64,000 bases of DNA. Source: Pseudomonas sp. IB20 (GTDB lineage Bacteria > Pseudomonadota > Gammaproteobacteria > Pseudomonadales > Pseudomonadaceae). Numbering within the stretch: position 1 is the stretch's first letter; the number at the start of each line of letters is the position of its first letter. This document shows positions 52,535 to 62,282 of this stretch, in pieces. The notes under the pieces were generated by a model. The model saw nothing but the letters and a program-made list of their open reading frames with translations, ran no database searches and was not told the origin of the DNA. The stretch spans positions 1,723,810 through 1,787,809 of the forward strand of contig NZ_CP046103.1 of assembly GCF_009707325.1 (NCBI RefSeq), read 5' to 3'. The position numbers and the translations under genes are program-made.

Positions 52535-53825
52535 GGAAGAACTCCAGCATGGCGTCGGCGTTGACGCGGTAATTGAGGTTGCCGCAGTGGCCGCCCAGCG
52601 GGTAGACGGTCAAGCGATCGCCGAAGGTTTTACGCAGGAAGCCGAGGTCGCCCGGGCCGAGGATCACGTCGTCGGCGTTGTGCATGACCGCGATTTTCGG
52701 GCTGCTGTGCAGGTAGTCCTTGAGCGCATACAGGCTCACTTGGTCAACCAGTTGCAGCAGGCTGCCGCCGTCGGAGCGCGCGCGCCACATCGGGATCACT
52801 TGTTCGGTGAGGTAGCAGTCGAAGTCGCATTGCAGCGCACGCTTGAGGAACGGCGTGAGGCTGGTGCCTTCGGTGATCGGGTATTTAGGCGGGATGATCA
52901 GGCCGCGACGGTTGATCAGGTCCGAGGTGAAGGCAATGTCGGCCGCCGAGAAGCGGAATGAGGTGCCGATCAGCATCGCCATCTGTTCGTTGGTCAGGTG
53001 CTGCTTGGAGTTCTGGAAGTCGTAGAGCAGGGCGTCATTGAGGTCGATGTAGCCCTTTTGCTGGAAGTAACGGGTCAGTTTGCTCAACACCAGCTCATAG
53101 AAGGTGGTGGTGTTGTTGATGCCCTTGACCTCGGTCTGTACCAGCTTGTCGAGGTTGGTGATCGAGGTGTAGAGGTTGACTGGCGGGTTGAGCAGCAGCA
53201 CTTTCTTGAAGTTGAAGCTGCGACGGGTTTCGTCGAGCTTGCTGACAAACGCCGCATCCAGGGCACCCAGGCTGTAGCCGGTGAGGTAAAAGTCGGTCAC
53301 CGGCAGCGAGGCGTTTTGCGCGCGCACGGCCTGCATGACGCGGTACATGTCTTCGGCGTCTTCCTGGGTGATACCCGGCGTGGCGAAGCGCGAGGCGGCG
53401 CTGATGAAGTCGAAGCTGGTCGGCGACGACAGCTGCACCACGTGGTAGCCGGCCTGGTAATAGAGCTTTTTCAGGTATTCGTTGATGCTGCTGTCAAACC
53501 GCGCACCGGTGCCTGCGATCAGGAAGATCAGCGGCGCGGCGCGGTCTTGCTTGGCGATGCGGTAGGTGAGTTTCTTCACCGCCCAGAAGTTGTCCGGCAG
53601 GCTGAACTCGCGCTCGGGGCGCATGTTCAGCGTGTAGTCGGACTGGTTGATCTCGTCGTCGCTCGGCAGTTTAGGCCGCAGGTCAGGCGGCGTGGTGGCG
53701 ATGGTCGCTTCGAACGGGTTGGTCAAAGGGTAGCCATAGCTGGCCTGGTCGATATCGACGGCCAGTGCTGACGCACTCAAAAATAGGCTGCCCAGAAAGG
53801 CAGCGCAGCGCAAGGAACGGAGCAT
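52527..53825 (-). CDS. Alpha/beta-hydrolase-fold periplasmic protein
   Basis: A 432-residue exported protein (signal peptide to about 22, SASALA). A hydrolase fold begins near residue 105 (LIFLIAGTGARFDSS), the nucleophile elbow is GYSLGALDAA near 190, and the catalytic Asp and His are probably in HNADDVILGPGD and LGGHCGNLNY. Homologues have been misannotated as serine/threonine kinases. It overlaps mlaA by eight bases, so it is translated with it; a role in lipid turnover of the outer membrane is inferred from that. Confidence 0.82.
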   Translation of the reverse strand: MLRSLRCAAFLGSLFLSASALAVDIDQASYGYPLTNPFEATIATTPPDLRPKLPSDDEINQSDYTLNMRPEREFSLPDNFWAVKKLTYRIAKQDRAAPLIFLIAGTGARFDSSINEYLKKLYYQAGYHVVQLSSPTSFDFISAASRFATPGITQEDAEDMYRVMQAVRAQNASLPVTDFYLTGYSLGALDAAFVSKLDETRRSFNFKKVLLLNPPVNLYTSITNLDKLVQTEVKGINNTTTFYELVLSKLTRYFQQKGYIDLNDALLYDFQNSKQHLTNEQMAMLIGTSFRFSAADIAFTSDLINRRGLIIPPKYPITEGTSLTPFLKRALQCDFDCYLTEQVIPMWRARSDGGSLLQLVDQVSLYALKDYLHSSPKIAVMHNADDVILGPGDLGFLRKTFGDRLTVYPLGGHCGNLNYRVNADAMLEFFRG

Positions 53826-54061
53826 GACTTAATCCCTAAGAGGAAAGGTGCTGAATGAAGTTCGCAGGCTATGACCACCGCGTTGCCACCGAAGTGCCAG
53901 CGTTCGGCACGAAAAGTCGGAAAAAAACGTCGGAATCGGGGTAATAGTAGCCAGAAGATACACTTTGCCACGCGTTGATGGACACTAATTGTGTGTATGC
54001 GCCTTGCTAACGGCCGCAGGCGCATTAAGCTGAGCGCCGTTTTTGCCTATCGGAGTGCTCC

Positions 54062-54430
54062 ATGTCCCGCCGTCTGCCGTTGATTTTGCTGCTTATTGCC
54101 TTGCCGTTATGGCTGGCCGCCAGTTATGGCGCACGTTACGGTTTTATGGAGGATGGCCAGTGGGTTGGCATCTGCGCCGATGAGGCCAGCCGTTGGGAAT
54201 GCCAGCTGCGTTCGAACTTGGGGCTGATGATCCACTTCAAGGTGCTGGGCTGGGCGGCGCTGGTTGCGTCGGTGCTGGCGTTCTTTGTGCCGGGCCGTTT
54301 GGGATGGGGGTTAGCGGTACTGGGGCTGGTGTTCGGGTTTCCCGCGCTGGCGTTGTACAACACTACGTTTGCGGTGTTTGCGGTGGTGATTGCGGGGCTG
54401 CGGTTGGTCAGGAAGCCTCGGGCTGCCTGA
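54062..54430 (+). CDS. Small inner-membrane protein of unknown function
   Basis: A 122-residue protein with three or four hydrophobic helices: one at the N terminus (LPLILLLIALPLWLAAS), others at about 60-80 (VLGWAALVASVLAFFVPG) and 85-115. CADEASRWECQLRSNLG between the first and second is a cysteine-bearing loop, possibly periplasmic. I do not recognise the family. The last 62 bp of its coding sequence recur 626 bp downstream within a direct repeat. Confidence 0.72.
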   Translation: MSRRLPLILLLIALPLWLAASYGARYGFMEDGQWVGICADEASRWECQLRSNLGLMIHFKVLGWAALVASVLAFFVPGRLGWGLAVLGLVFGFPALALYNTTFAVFAVVIAGLRLVRKPRAA

Positions 54431-54510
54431 TAGGGCCTCATCGCGGGCAAGCCCGCTCCAACATTTTGACGGTGTGAACACAATCAAATGTGGGAGTTGG
54501 CTTGCCGAGT
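54369..54510. repeat. 142-bp direct repeat, left copy
   Basis: Identical to 54995-55136. It covers the last codons of the small membrane-protein gene, its TGA and a REP pair (ATCGCGGGCAAGCCCGC and GTGGGAGTTGGCTTGCCG). Confidence 0.93.
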
Positions 54511-54534
54511 ATATCCGTTGTTTGGGTAGGCTGA

Positions 54535-54840
54535 ATGGGTTCCGCCTTACGCGGGTCACTTTTGGAAAAGAGCCCCAAAAGTAACCAAAAGGGCTCTTGC
54601 CCCACCACTCGGCACCTCGCCTCCGGCTCGGTGTGCCCTCTCTCCGGCATTACTCCGCGGGCCGCCGCGACGGGCCGTCCCTGCCCCGTCGCGGCTAAAC
54701 CGGCGTCCTGCCGGTTTACCCGCTCCGTAATACCTGCGTTCGGCCAGCGTGGTTTAACGGGGCGCCTAAGATCAAAATCAAGATCAAGATCTACAGCACG
54801 GCGGCCTGACAGCCGACCTGATCCTGGAAACTGGACTGGG
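54535..54840. repeat. Pseudomonas intergenic repetitive element
   Basis: A stretch I recognise as a frequent intergenic repeat of pseudomonads: AAAGAGCCCCAAAAGTAACC and AAAAGGGCTCTTGCCCC form a long hairpin (arms AGAGCCC and GGGCTCT), followed by CCACCACTCGGCACC and a purine-rich tail with repeated ATCAAAATCAAGATCAAGATC. No protein. It lies between the two 142-bp copies; the whole 484-bp gap 54511-54994 holds no gene. Confidence 0.65.
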
Positions 54841-54925
54841 TTGAATTGTGGGAGGGGCGGTGCGACGGTTCGACTTGCTCCCGATGGCGGTGTGTCAGTT
54901 GATGTATCTGGTGAATGGCCCACCG

Positions 54926-54955
54926 CATTCGCGAGCAAGCCCGCTCCCACATTTT
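54926..54955. repeat. Single REP element
   Basis: TTCGCGAGCAAGCCCGCTCC-type arm in the gap between the two 142-bp copies. Confidence 0.8.
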
Positions 54956-54994
54956 GAGCTCAGTACATCAGGTAGATGTGTGTACTCGGACTAA

Positions 54995-55136
54995 TTGCGG
55001 TGTTTGCGGTGGTGATTGCGGGGCTGCGGTTGGTCAGGAAGCCTCGGGCTGCCTGATAGGGCCTCATCGCGGGCAAGCCCGCTCCAACATTTTGACGGTG
55101 TGAACACAATCAAATGTGGGAGTTGGCTTGCCGAGT
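54995..55136. repeat. 142-bp direct repeat, right copy
   Basis: Perfect copy of 54369-54510, including the coding tail of the small membrane protein and the REP pair, but without the rest of that gene. It abuts the 3' end of the glucan gene at 55161. Confidence 0.93.
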
Positions 55137-55160
55137 CGTCGCAACGCTGCGATAGCGGTC

Positions 55161-56714
55161 TTAAGCCTTGCGCACCCGCAAGCAACGCCACAACGCTACA
55201 ACCATCAGCACGCTGACCACCGCCCAACCCCACGCCTGCTGGTTCAGCAACCCTTCGCGATACAGTTGCGGCGCGATGCCGGCACCGATGATAAAGGCCA
55301 GCAGCGCAATCTCCCGACGCGGCCCAGTCACCGGGCGAATCAGGTAAACCAAGGCCGGCAGCACCAGTGCCGCACTTGGGAAGCTGCGATAACGCGGGTC
55401 AAACACCAGCGCCAACATCATCACCGCACCGGCGAACCCGGCGATTGCCAGCAGCCAGCCCGCGCGTCGCTCCAGCCAGTTGAAGGCCTGCTCGCGCCAA
55501 CCTTCGCGGGCGCTCAGTATCAGCGCGGCATGGGCCAACACCAGCAGGTTCAACACCACCAGCAAGCCTGCCCACACCCATTCATCGTTGAAGCGCGCGG
55601 TCACGCGGGTCAGTTCGGCCCAGGTGCCGATGGAGCAGGCTGCCACGGCGCCGAGCAATGGCAGCATGAGTGCGGCGCGAGTACTGCGAACGCGCCCGCC
55701 GAGTGCCAGGGTGCCCAGCAGGATAATCCCGCCCACGCCCAGCCATAGCGGCCAGTACGGCACATTGGTCACCGGCCCGGCAAGGATGCCCTTGTCCTGG
55801 CGATCGGCATCAAACAGCCCCCAATAACCGCCGACGGCGCCTTCACTGGCGCGTTTCCACGGTTGGTCAAAGGCTTCGATCAGGTTGTAGCGCCAGCCAT
55901 TGGCCTCGGCCATCGCCACAAAGCCGCGCATGAACTTGGCCTCGTTGACCCGGCTAGGCACCGCGGTTTCACGCTGGCGGCCTTCACTGGGCCAGCCGGT
56001 CTCGCCGATCAGCACGTCTTTGGGCGCGAACTTGTGGCCGAAGGTCTGGCGTACATCACCTACGTGTTTGAGCGCCTGGTCGATCCCCGATGGGTCATCT
56101 TCCCAGTACGGCAGCAGGTGAATGGTCAGGAAGTCTACCGCCGGGGCGATTTGCGGGTGTTGCAGCCAGAACTCCCACACGTCGGCATAGGTGACTGGCT
56201 GCTTTATCTGGCTTTTGACTTTATGGATCAGCGTCACCAACTGCTTGGCGGTGACTTCCTTGCGCAGCAGGGCTTCGTTGCCGACGATGACCGAGGTGAT
56301 CACATCGGGGTTGGCGTTGGCCGCCGCGATCAACTCGTCGACTTCTGTTTCGGTGGCCACCGGGTCACTGCTGACCCAGGCGCCGGCCATCACCTTCAGC
56401 CCGTGCTTGCGCGCCATGCCCGGCAGGGCTTCCAAGCCGGTCATGGAGTAGGTGCGGATGCACTCGAAGCGGGTGGCCAGCAGCGCCAGGTCGGCGTCCA
56501 TGCGCTCGGGGCGCAGCGTGAACGGCTGATCGAACGGCGATTGGTCTTTGTCGAACGGCGTGTAGGAGGCACATTGCATTTTGTGGCTGGCGCTGGCCAC
56601 GTCCGGCAACACCACTGGCCGGCCGAGGCCGTACCAATAGCCGACAAGGGCGAGCACGCCGAGGATTAAGGCGAAGAAATAGGGCAGGGCAGGGAAGCGG
56701 GCAGTCGCGGGCAT
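55161..56714 (-). CDS. GH17-type beta-1,3-glucan enzyme with membrane domain
   Basis: A 517-residue protein: one N-terminal membrane helix (about 8-27), a periplasmic GH17-like catalytic domain (about 40-300) and six or more C-terminal helices. The likely acid/base Glu is in VIVGNEALLR and the nucleophile Glu in LIGETGWPSEG, the two GH17 signatures. Pseudomonas relatives are called beta-(1-3)-glucosyl transferases and take part in periplasmic or exopolysaccharide glucan synthesis. I chose the ATG at 56714; a longer frame to 56783 has no good ribosome site. Confidence 0.85.
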   Translation of the reverse strand: MPATARFPALPYFFALILGVLALVGYWYGLGRPVVLPDVASASHKMQCASYTPFDKDQSPFDQPFTLRPERMDADLALLATRFECIRTYSMTGLEALPGMARKHGLKVMAGAWVSSDPVATETEVDELIAAANANPDVITSVIVGNEALLRKEVTAKQLVTLIHKVKSQIKQPVTYADVWEFWLQHPQIAPAVDFLTIHLLPYWEDDPSGIDQALKHVGDVRQTFGHKFAPKDVLIGETGWPSEGRQRETAVPSRVNEAKFMRGFVAMAEANGWRYNLIEAFDQPWKRASEGAVGGYWGLFDADRQDKGILAGPVTNVPYWPLWLGVGGIILLGTLALGGRVRSTRAALMLPLLGAVAACSIGTWAELTRVTARFNDEWVWAGLLVVLNLLVLAHAALILSAREGWREQAFNWLERRAGWLLAIAGFAGAVMMLALVFDPRYRSFPSAALVLPALVYLIRPVTGPRREIALLAFIIGAGIAPQLYREGLLNQQAWGWAVVSVLMVVALWRCLRVRKA

Positions 56715-57046
56715 GGTCGGCTTATCTGGAGGAGCAAAGGCGCGCATCTTACCCGGAATTAGCCCGTCCCAGTGGGGCTGCATAATTTAGACATGCAAAG
56801 TTCGGGCGGGATTTTGTTGCGATGTCCTACAAATCGTCCTGCTGGCGATGTGATGTCGTTTCCTGCTTACCTGAGGTCGCAGTCAGAGCAGGTCCAAGGC
56901 CCCGTCAGGTTGATGATCGAAGCGTCAGCACTCCACTGATGTCGCCGCCGTCGGATCGATGCGCGTGAAGGGGGCGCGGTGCACCACATAACAACAGGTT
57001 GACGTCGCTCGGCATCCGCCGGGCGCAGCACTTTCGGGGAAGTACT

Positions 57047-57898
57047 ATGAAGATGCGACGACTCTTGGGCGCAGCTGCCACTCTGGTAGTTGCGATGGGC
57101 TCCACACTGGCCAGCGCCGACAGCAAAACCCTGAGCATCGGCTATGTAGACGGCTGGTCCGACAGCGTTGCCACCACTCACGTGGCGGCAGAAGTGATCA
57201 AGGAAAAGCTCGGCTATGACGTGAAACTGCAAGCCGTCGCCACCGGGATCATGTGGCAGGGCGTGGCCACCGGCAAGCTCGACGCCATGCTCTCTGCCTG
57301 GCTGCCCGTGACCCACGGTGAGTACTGGGCCAAGAACAAGGACAAGGTGGTCGACTACGGCCCCAACTTCAAGGATGCAAAAATTGGCCTGATCGTGCCG
57401 GAGTACGTCAAGGCCAAGTCCATCGAAGACCTCAAGACCGACACCACCTTTAAGAACAAGATCGTCGGCATTGACGCAGGCTCAGGCGTGATGCTCAAGA
57501 CCGACGAAGCCATCAAGGCCTATGGCCTGGACTACAAGCTGCAAGCCAGCTCGGGCGCCGCGATGATCGCCGAGCTGACCCGTGCCGAAGACAAGCAGGA
57601 TTCCATTGCGGTGACCGGTTGGGTGCCGCATTGGATGTTCGCCAAGTGGAAACTGCGTTTCCTGGACGATCCAAAAGGGATTTATGGTGCTGCTGAAACC
57701 GTCAACAGCATCGGCAGCAAGGGCCTGGAGAAGAAAGCGCCGGAAGTTGCCGCTTTCCTGAAGAAATTCCAGTGGGCCTCCAAGGATGAAATCGGCGAAG
57801 TCATGCTCGCGATTCAAGAGGGCGCCAAGCCTGAAGCAGCGGCCAAGGACTGGGTTGCCAAGCACCCTGAGCGTGTGGCTGAGTGGATCGGTAAATAA
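57047..57898 (+). CDS. betX: Glycine-betaine-type ABC substrate-binding protein (BetX-like)
   Basis: A 283-residue OpuAC-family periplasmic binding protein with signal peptide (cleavage after ASA, about residue 25). GYVDGWSDSVATTHVAAEVI, ATGIMWQGVATGKLDAM and LSAWLPVTHGEYW are substrate-pocket motifs rich in Trp and Tyr, as needed for quaternary amines. No permease genes are adjacent, so it is an orphan receptor. In P. aeruginosa the same gene stands before yjcH-actP and was described as betX, betaine-inducible through GbdR; assignment here rests on family and gene order. Confidence 0.82.
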   Translation: MKMRRLLGAAATLVVAMGSTLASADSKTLSIGYVDGWSDSVATTHVAAEVIKEKLGYDVKLQAVATGIMWQGVATGKLDAMLSAWLPVTHGEYWAKNKDKVVDYGPNFKDAKIGLIVPEYVKAKSIEDLKTDTTFKNKIVGIDAGSGVMLKTDEAIKAYGLDYKLQASSGAAMIAELTRAEDKQDSIAVTGWVPHWMFAKWKLRFLDDPKGIYGAAETVNSIGSKGLEKKAPEVAAFLKKFQWASKDEIGEVMLAIQEGAKPEAAAKDWVAKHPERVAEWIGK

Positions 57899-57927
57899 CA
57901 CCCGAAGCGTCTAAATAGCACCTTGCA

Positions 57928-57959
57928 AGCCCGCCTGGCGTTCTCGTCCGGCGGGTTTT
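57928..57959 (+). terminator. Terminator after betX
   Basis: CCCGCC (57930-57935) pairs with GGCGGG (57950-57955), extended by GG/CC with a one-base bulge, followed by TTTT. Confidence 0.75.
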
Positions 57960-58115
57960 GTCGTTTCTGGGGTAAAGGCTGTCACTTTAATCAGTTCAAA
58001 GTTGGCGCGAACCCTAATGTCGTTCTAATACTAAGGTCGTCTGGAACCTGTTCTGCAGCCGCATACAGTGGATACGTTCCAATAATAAAAAAGCTGTGCT
58101 GCGAGGATAAAAACA

Positions 58116-58427
58116 ATGAACGACAGCATTTACCTCTCGATTCAAAACAGCCCGCGTTTCAAGGAGCTGGTGAGAAAAAGGGAAAGGTTCGCCTGGATTC
58201 TCTCGGCGATCATGCTAGGGCTGTACTCCGGATTCATCCTGTTGATCGCCTACGGGCCACACATTCTGGGGGCCAAACTCAGCCCCGGCTCATCCATCAC
58301 CTGGGGCATCCCCATCGGGGTCGGGCTGATTATCTCGGCCTTTGTCCTCACCGCTATCTATGTGCGACGCGCCAACGGCGAATTCGACGACCTGAACAAT
58401 GCGATTCTCAAGGAGGCTGCGCAATGA
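58116..58427 (+). CDS. yjcH: DUF485 family inner-membrane protein YjcH
   Basis: A 103-residue protein with two membrane helices (about 24-46 and 62-84) and the DUF485 N-terminal signature ([20 protein letters not shown]). It accompanies acetate symporters in many bacteria. GAGGATAAAAACA precedes the ATG, and its stop overlaps the actP start. Confidence 0.92.
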   Translation: MNDSIYLSIQNSPRFKELVRKRERFAWILSAIMLGLYSGFILLIAYGPHILGAKLSPGSSITWGIPIGVGLIISAFVLTAIYVRRANGEFDDLNNAILKEAAQ

Positions 58428-60082
58428 TCCGTCGTCTATTGGCTGTATCCGGCGTTTCGCTGTTTGCTCCAGCTGTTTGGGCGGCGGATGCATTGACCGG
58501 TGAAGTGCACAAACAACCGCTGAATATTGCAGCGATCCTGATGTTCGTGGCGTTTGTCGGCGCGACGTTGTGCATCACCTACTGGGCGTCCAAACGCAAC
58601 AAGTCGGCGGCCGACTACTATGCAGCCGGCGGCAAGATCACCGGTTTCCAGAACGGCCTGGCGATTGCGGGCGACTATATGTCGGCGGCGTCCTTTCTGG
58701 GCATTTCCGCGCTGGTGTTCACCTCCGGTTACGACGGCCTGATCTACTCGATCGGCTTCCTGGTGGGCTGGCCGATCATTCTGTTCCTGATCGCCGAGCG
58801 CCTGCGTAACCTGGGCAAGTACACCTTTGCTGACGTAGCGTCCTATCGCTTGGGGCAAACCCAGATCCGCAGCCTGTCGGCCTGTGGCTCGCTGGTGGTG
58901 GTGGCGTTCTACTTGATCGCGCAGATGGTCGGCGCGGGCAAGCTGATCCAGCTGCTGTTCGGCCTCGATTACCATGTGGCGGTGATCCTGGTGGGCATCC
59001 TGATGTGCATGTATGTGTTGTTCGGCGGCATGCTGGCCACCACCTGGGTGCAGATCATCAAGGCGGTGCTGTTGCTGTCCGGTGCCTCGTTCATGGCGCT
59101 GATGGTGATGAAGCACGTCAACTTCGACTTCAACATGCTGTTCTCTGAGGCGATCAAGGTTCACCCTAAAGGTGAAGCGATCATGAGCCCGGGCGGCCTG
59201 GTGAAAGATCCGATCTCGGCATTCTCCTTAGGCCTGGCGCTGATGTTCGGTACCGCGGGCCTGCCACACATCCTGATGCGCTTCTTCACCGTCAGCGACG
59301 CCAAGGAAGCGCGTAAGAGCGTGCTGTATGCCACTGGCTTCATCGGCTACTTCTACATCCTGACCTTTATCATCGGCTTTGGCGCGATCCTGCTGGTCAG
59401 CACCAACCCGGCGTTCAAGGATGCTGCAGGCGCCTTGCTCGGCGGTAACAACATGGCGGCGGTGCACCTGGCCAATGCGGTGGGTGGCAGTATCTTCCTG
59501 GGCTTCATCTCGGCCGTGGCGTTTGCCACCATCCTCGCGGTGGTTGCCGGTTTGACCCTGGCCGGTGCTTCGGCGGTGTCCCACGACCTGTATGCCAGCG
59601 TGATCAAGAAAGGCAAGGCCAACGAGAAGGATGAGATTCGCGTGTCGAAGATCACCACCATCGCCCTGGCGGTGCTGGCAATCGGCCTGGGTATCCTGTT
59701 CGAAAGCCAGAACATTGCGTTCATGGTCGGCCTGGCGTTCTCCATTGCCGCCAGCTGTAACTTCCCGGTGCTGCTGCTTTCGATGTACTGGAAAAACCTC
59801 ACCACCCGTGGCGCCATGATTGGCGGCTGGCTGGGCTTGATCAGTGCCGTCGGCCTGATGATCCTCGGCCCGACCATCTGGGTGTCGATCCTGCACCACG
59901 AAAAAGCCATCTTCCCGTACGAATACCCAGCGCTGTTCTCGATGATCATTGCGTTCGTCGGTATCTGGTTCTTCTCCATCACCGACAAGTCGGCGGGGGC
60001 AGAGAAAGAACGTGCGCTGTATTTCCCGCAGTTTGTGCGTTCGCAGACTGGCCTGGGGGCGAGTGGGGCGGTTAACCACTAA
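58424..60082 (+). CDS. actP: Cation/acetate symporter ActP
   Basis: A 552-residue SSS-family sodium:solute symporter for acetate and other short carboxylates. A signal-like N terminus (ending VWA) precedes about thirteen helices. [20 protein letters not shown] and [15 protein letters not shown] are family motifs, and [20 protein letters not shown] is typical of ActP. Coupled to yjcH by an ATGA overlap; an acs gene is not in this window. Confidence 0.95.
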   Translation: MIRRLLAVSGVSLFAPAVWAADALTGEVHKQPLNIAAILMFVAFVGATLCITYWASKRNKSAADYYAAGGKITGFQNGLAIAGDYMSAASFLGISALVFTSGYDGLIYSIGFLVGWPIILFLIAERLRNLGKYTFADVASYRLGQTQIRSLSACGSLVVVAFYLIAQMVGAGKLIQLLFGLDYHVAVILVGILMCMYVLFGGMLATTWVQIIKAVLLLSGASFMALMVMKHVNFDFNMLFSEAIKVHPKGEAIMSPGGLVKDPISAFSLGLALMFGTAGLPHILMRFFTVSDAKEARKSVLYATGFIGYFYILTFIIGFGAILLVSTNPAFKDAAGALLGGNNMAAVHLANAVGGSIFLGFISAVAFATILAVVAGLTLAGASAVSHDLYASVIKKGKANEKDEIRVSKITTIALAVLAIGLGILFESQNIAFMVGLAFSIAASCNFPVLLLSMYWKNLTTRGAMIGGWLGLISAVGLMILGPTIWVSILHHEKAIFPYEYPALFSMIIAFVGIWFFSITDKSAGAEKERALYFPQFVRSQTGLGASGAVNH

Positions 60083-60101
60083 GGGTTGTCGCTGGATAAA
60101 G

Positions 60102-60137
60102 AAATGCCCCGGTCGAAAGGCCGGGGCATTTTTTTTG
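60102..60137 (+). terminator. Terminator after actP
   Basis: AAATGCCCCGG (60102-60112) and CCGGGGCATTT (60121-60131) form a perfect stem followed by a run of T. Confidence 0.92.
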
Positions 60138-60201
60138 CCTGTGGTTATGGGGTTGCTGGGCCATTGTGCGCGCGAGGGCGACTGCACAGGCGACACAAAC
60201 A

Positions 60202-60230
60202 AAAACGGCCTCCACTAGGGAGGCCGTTTT
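60202..60230 (-). terminator. Terminator after gltA
   Basis: AAAACGGCCTCC (60202-60213) and GGAGGCCGTTTT (60219-60230) form a 12-bp perfect stem around ACTAG, with an A-run on the plus strand that is a T-run for gltA. Confidence 0.9.
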
Positions 60231-60254
60231 CAGTGCAACTAAGCGGTTGATGGC

Positions 60255-61544
60255 TTACTTGCGATCTTCCAGCTTGGTGATGTCACGCGACTCGTAGCCG
60301 GTGTACAGCTGGCGCGGGCGGCCAATCTTGTACGGGCTGGAGAGCATTTCTTTCCAGTGGGAGATCCAGCCCACGGTCCGCGCCAGGGCGAAGATCACGG
60401 TGAACATGCTGGTTGGAATGCCGATCGCCTTGAGGATGATCCCCGAGTAGAAGTCGACGTTCGGGTACAGCGAGCGTTCGATGAAGTACGGGTCGGTCAG
60501 GGCGATCTCTTCCAGGCGCATGGCCAGTTCGAGTTGCGGATCGTTGTTGATGCCCAGTTCTTTCAGTACTTCGTCGCAGGTCTGCTTCATGACGGTAGCG
60601 CGTGGGTCGCGGTTTTTGTAAACCCGGTGACCGAAGCCCATCAGCTTAAACGGATCGTTCTTGTCCTTGGCCTTGGCGATGAACGTGTCGATGTTCGAGA
60701 CATCGCCGATTTCATCGAGCATGGTCAATACGGCTTCGTTCGCACCGCCGTGGGCAGGGCCCCACAGTGCGGCGATACCGGCGGCGATACAGGCGAACGG
60801 GTTGGCACCCGAAGAGCCTGCCAGACGTACGGTAGAGGTGGAGGCGTTTTGCTCGTGGTCGGCGTGGAGGATGAAGATCCGGTCCATTGCCTTGGCCAGC
60901 ACCGGGCTGATCGGTTTGATCTCGCACGGGGTGTTGAACATCATGTGCAGGAAGTTTTCCGCGTACGTCAGGTCGTTGCGCGGGTACATCATGGGTTGGC
61001 CCATGGAGTACTTGTAAACCATTGCGGCCAGGGTCGGCATCTTGGCAACCAGGCGGATCGCGGAAATTTCGCGATGCTGCGGGTTATTGATGTCCAGGGA
61101 GTCGTGATAGAAGGCCGACAGGGCGCCGACCACGCCGCACATGACGGCCATCGGGTGGGCGTCGCGACGGAAGCCGTTGAAGAAGGTCTTCAACTGCTCG
61201 TGAACCATGGTGTGGTTCTTTACAGTGCTGACGAACTGGGCTTTTTGCGCAGGCGTTGGCAATTCGCCATTTAGCAGCAGGTAGCAGGTTTCCAGGTAGT
61301 CCGACTTCTCAGCCAGTTGCTCGATCGGGTAGCCCCGGTGCAGCAGAATGCCATTGTCGCCGTCGATATAGGTGATCTTCGACTCGCAAGAGGCGGTCGA
61401 CATGAAGCCTGGGTCGAAAGTGAAACGGCCCGTGGCCGTCAGGCCCCGTACGTCGATAACATCGGGACCAACGGTGCCGGTTAAAATGGGCAGCTCGACG
61501 GGGGCTGCGCCCTCGATGATCAACTGCGCTTTTTTGTCAGCCAT
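60255..61544 (-). CDS. gltA: Citrate synthase (type II)
   Basis: A 429-residue hexameric-type citrate synthase condensing acetyl-CoA and oxaloacetate. The catalytic residues lie in [16 protein letters not shown] (His), [14 protein letters not shown] (His) and PNVDFYSGI (Asp). Fe/acid regulation is not visible. The gene is divergent from sdhCDA across a 351-bp gap and is preceded by a strong sigma-70 promoter (61603-61630). Confidence 0.97.
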   Translation of the reverse strand: MADKKAQLIIEGAAPVELPILTGTVGPDVIDVRGLTATGRFTFDPGFMSTASCESKITYIDGDNGILLHRGYPIEQLAEKSDYLETCYLLLNGELPTPAQKAQFVSTVKNHTMVHEQLKTFFNGFRRDAHPMAVMCGVVGALSAFYHDSLDINNPQHREISAIRLVAKMPTLAAMVYKYSMGQPMMYPRNDLTYAENFLHMMFNTPCEIKPISPVLAKAMDRIFILHADHEQNASTSTVRLAGSSGANPFACIAAGIAALWGPAHGGANEAVLTMLDEIGDVSNIDTFIAKAKDKNDPFKLMGFGHRVYKNRDPRATVMKQTCDEVLKELGINNDPQLELAMRLEEIALTDPYFIERSLYPNVDFYSGIILKAIGIPTSMFTVIFALARTVGWISHWKEMLSSPYKIGRPRQLYTGYESRDITKLEDRK

Positions 61545-61602
61545 GTGGCCTCCTATTTATGCTTCAAATCATCAGACAGACCCCCCACGCAGGGCCCGCA
61601 CC

Positions 61603-61630
61603 ACTATAGTGAGATAAATTCAGATGTCAA
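61603..61630 (-). promoter_or_regulatory. Sigma-70 promoter of gltA
   Basis: On the minus strand TTGACA (61630-61625), a 16-bp spacer and TATAGT (61608-61603) face gltA, whose start lies 59 bp downstream of the -10. Confidence 0.7.
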
Positions 61631-61744
61631 TTTGCCTAAAGTCTTGCTCCAGAAGGCTTTAACCGTACTTTTTCGTCGAAATTGACTGCCATTTACGCCT
61701 TTTATACCGCCAGCGCAATCAGCTATTAGGGTGAGGTGTGCGCG

Positions 61745-61773
61745 TTGTCATTAGTAGCCTAACTGTCTATACT
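61745..61773 (+). promoter_or_regulatory. Sigma-70 promoter of sdhCDA
   Basis: TTGTCA (61745-61750), a 17-bp spacer and TATACT (61768-61773), followed by a leader of about 115 bases to the sdhC start. Confidence 0.65.
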
Positions 61774-61895
61774 CGGCCACCGACCGCCAAGGGCTTTTGG
61801 GCTTGCTTTCATTGGGGGTCGCACTCCCTGGGTGGTGCTTACCTGACCAGTGCACTCCCCGACAACTTTGCCCTGATTGTTAGGGGCTCTTAAGT

Positions 61896-62282
61896 GTGAA
61901 AAAAGCCGTGAATAGCCAACGACCTGTAAACCTAGACCTAAGGACCATCAAACTCCCCATCACCGGCGTTACGTCGTTCCTGCACCGTGTTTCCGGCATC
62001 ATCCTGTTCCTGGGCTTGGGCATCATGCTTTATGCATTGAGCAAATCCCTGGGTTCCGAGGAAGGTTACGCCGAGGTGAAGGCATGCTTGACCAGCCCGC
62101 TGGCCAAGTTCGTAGCATGGGGCCTCCTGTCCGCTCTGCTTTATCATCTGGTAGCCGGCGTGCGCCACTTGATCATGGATATGGGCATCGGTGAGACGCT
62201 GGAAGGCGGCCGCCTGGGCTCGAAAATCATCATCGCCATTTCCGTGGTGCTGATCGTTCTGGCAGGAGTTTGGATATGGTAA
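61896..62282 (+). CDS. sdhC: Succinate dehydrogenase cytochrome b556 subunit SdhC
   Basis: A 128-residue membrane subunit with three helices. RPVNLDLRTIKLPITGVTSF begins it, HRVSGIILFLGLGIM (near residue 30) carries the quinone-site Ser/Arg, and YHLVAGVRHLIMD near residue 85 carries the heme-b ligand His. GTG start at 61896. Overlaps sdhD by seven bases. Confidence 0.95.
   Translation: MKKAVNSQRPVNLDLRTIKLPITGVTSFLHRVSGIILFLGLGIMLYALSKSLGSEEGYAEVKACLTSPLAKFVAWGLLSALLYHLVAGVRHLIMDMGIGETLEGGRLGSKIIIAISVVLIVLAGVWIW

Larger units (their letters stand above)
61545..61895. other. Divergent gltA/sdhC control region
   Basis: This 351-bp gap has no gene. It holds back-to-back promoters for gltA (61603-61630) and sdhC (61745-61773), whose -35 boxes are about 115 bp apart, leaving room for shared regulators. 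I see no riboswitch or small RNA with confidence. Confidence 0.6.

Noticed and set aside
52302..53771. Plus-strand frames opposite mlaA and the hydrolase
   Set aside because: Shadows of the two coupled minus-strand genes.
61545..61895. A small RNA or riboswitch upstream of sdhC
   Set aside because: The leader of about 115 nt shows no strong conserved-looking structure by eye; only promoters could be supported.
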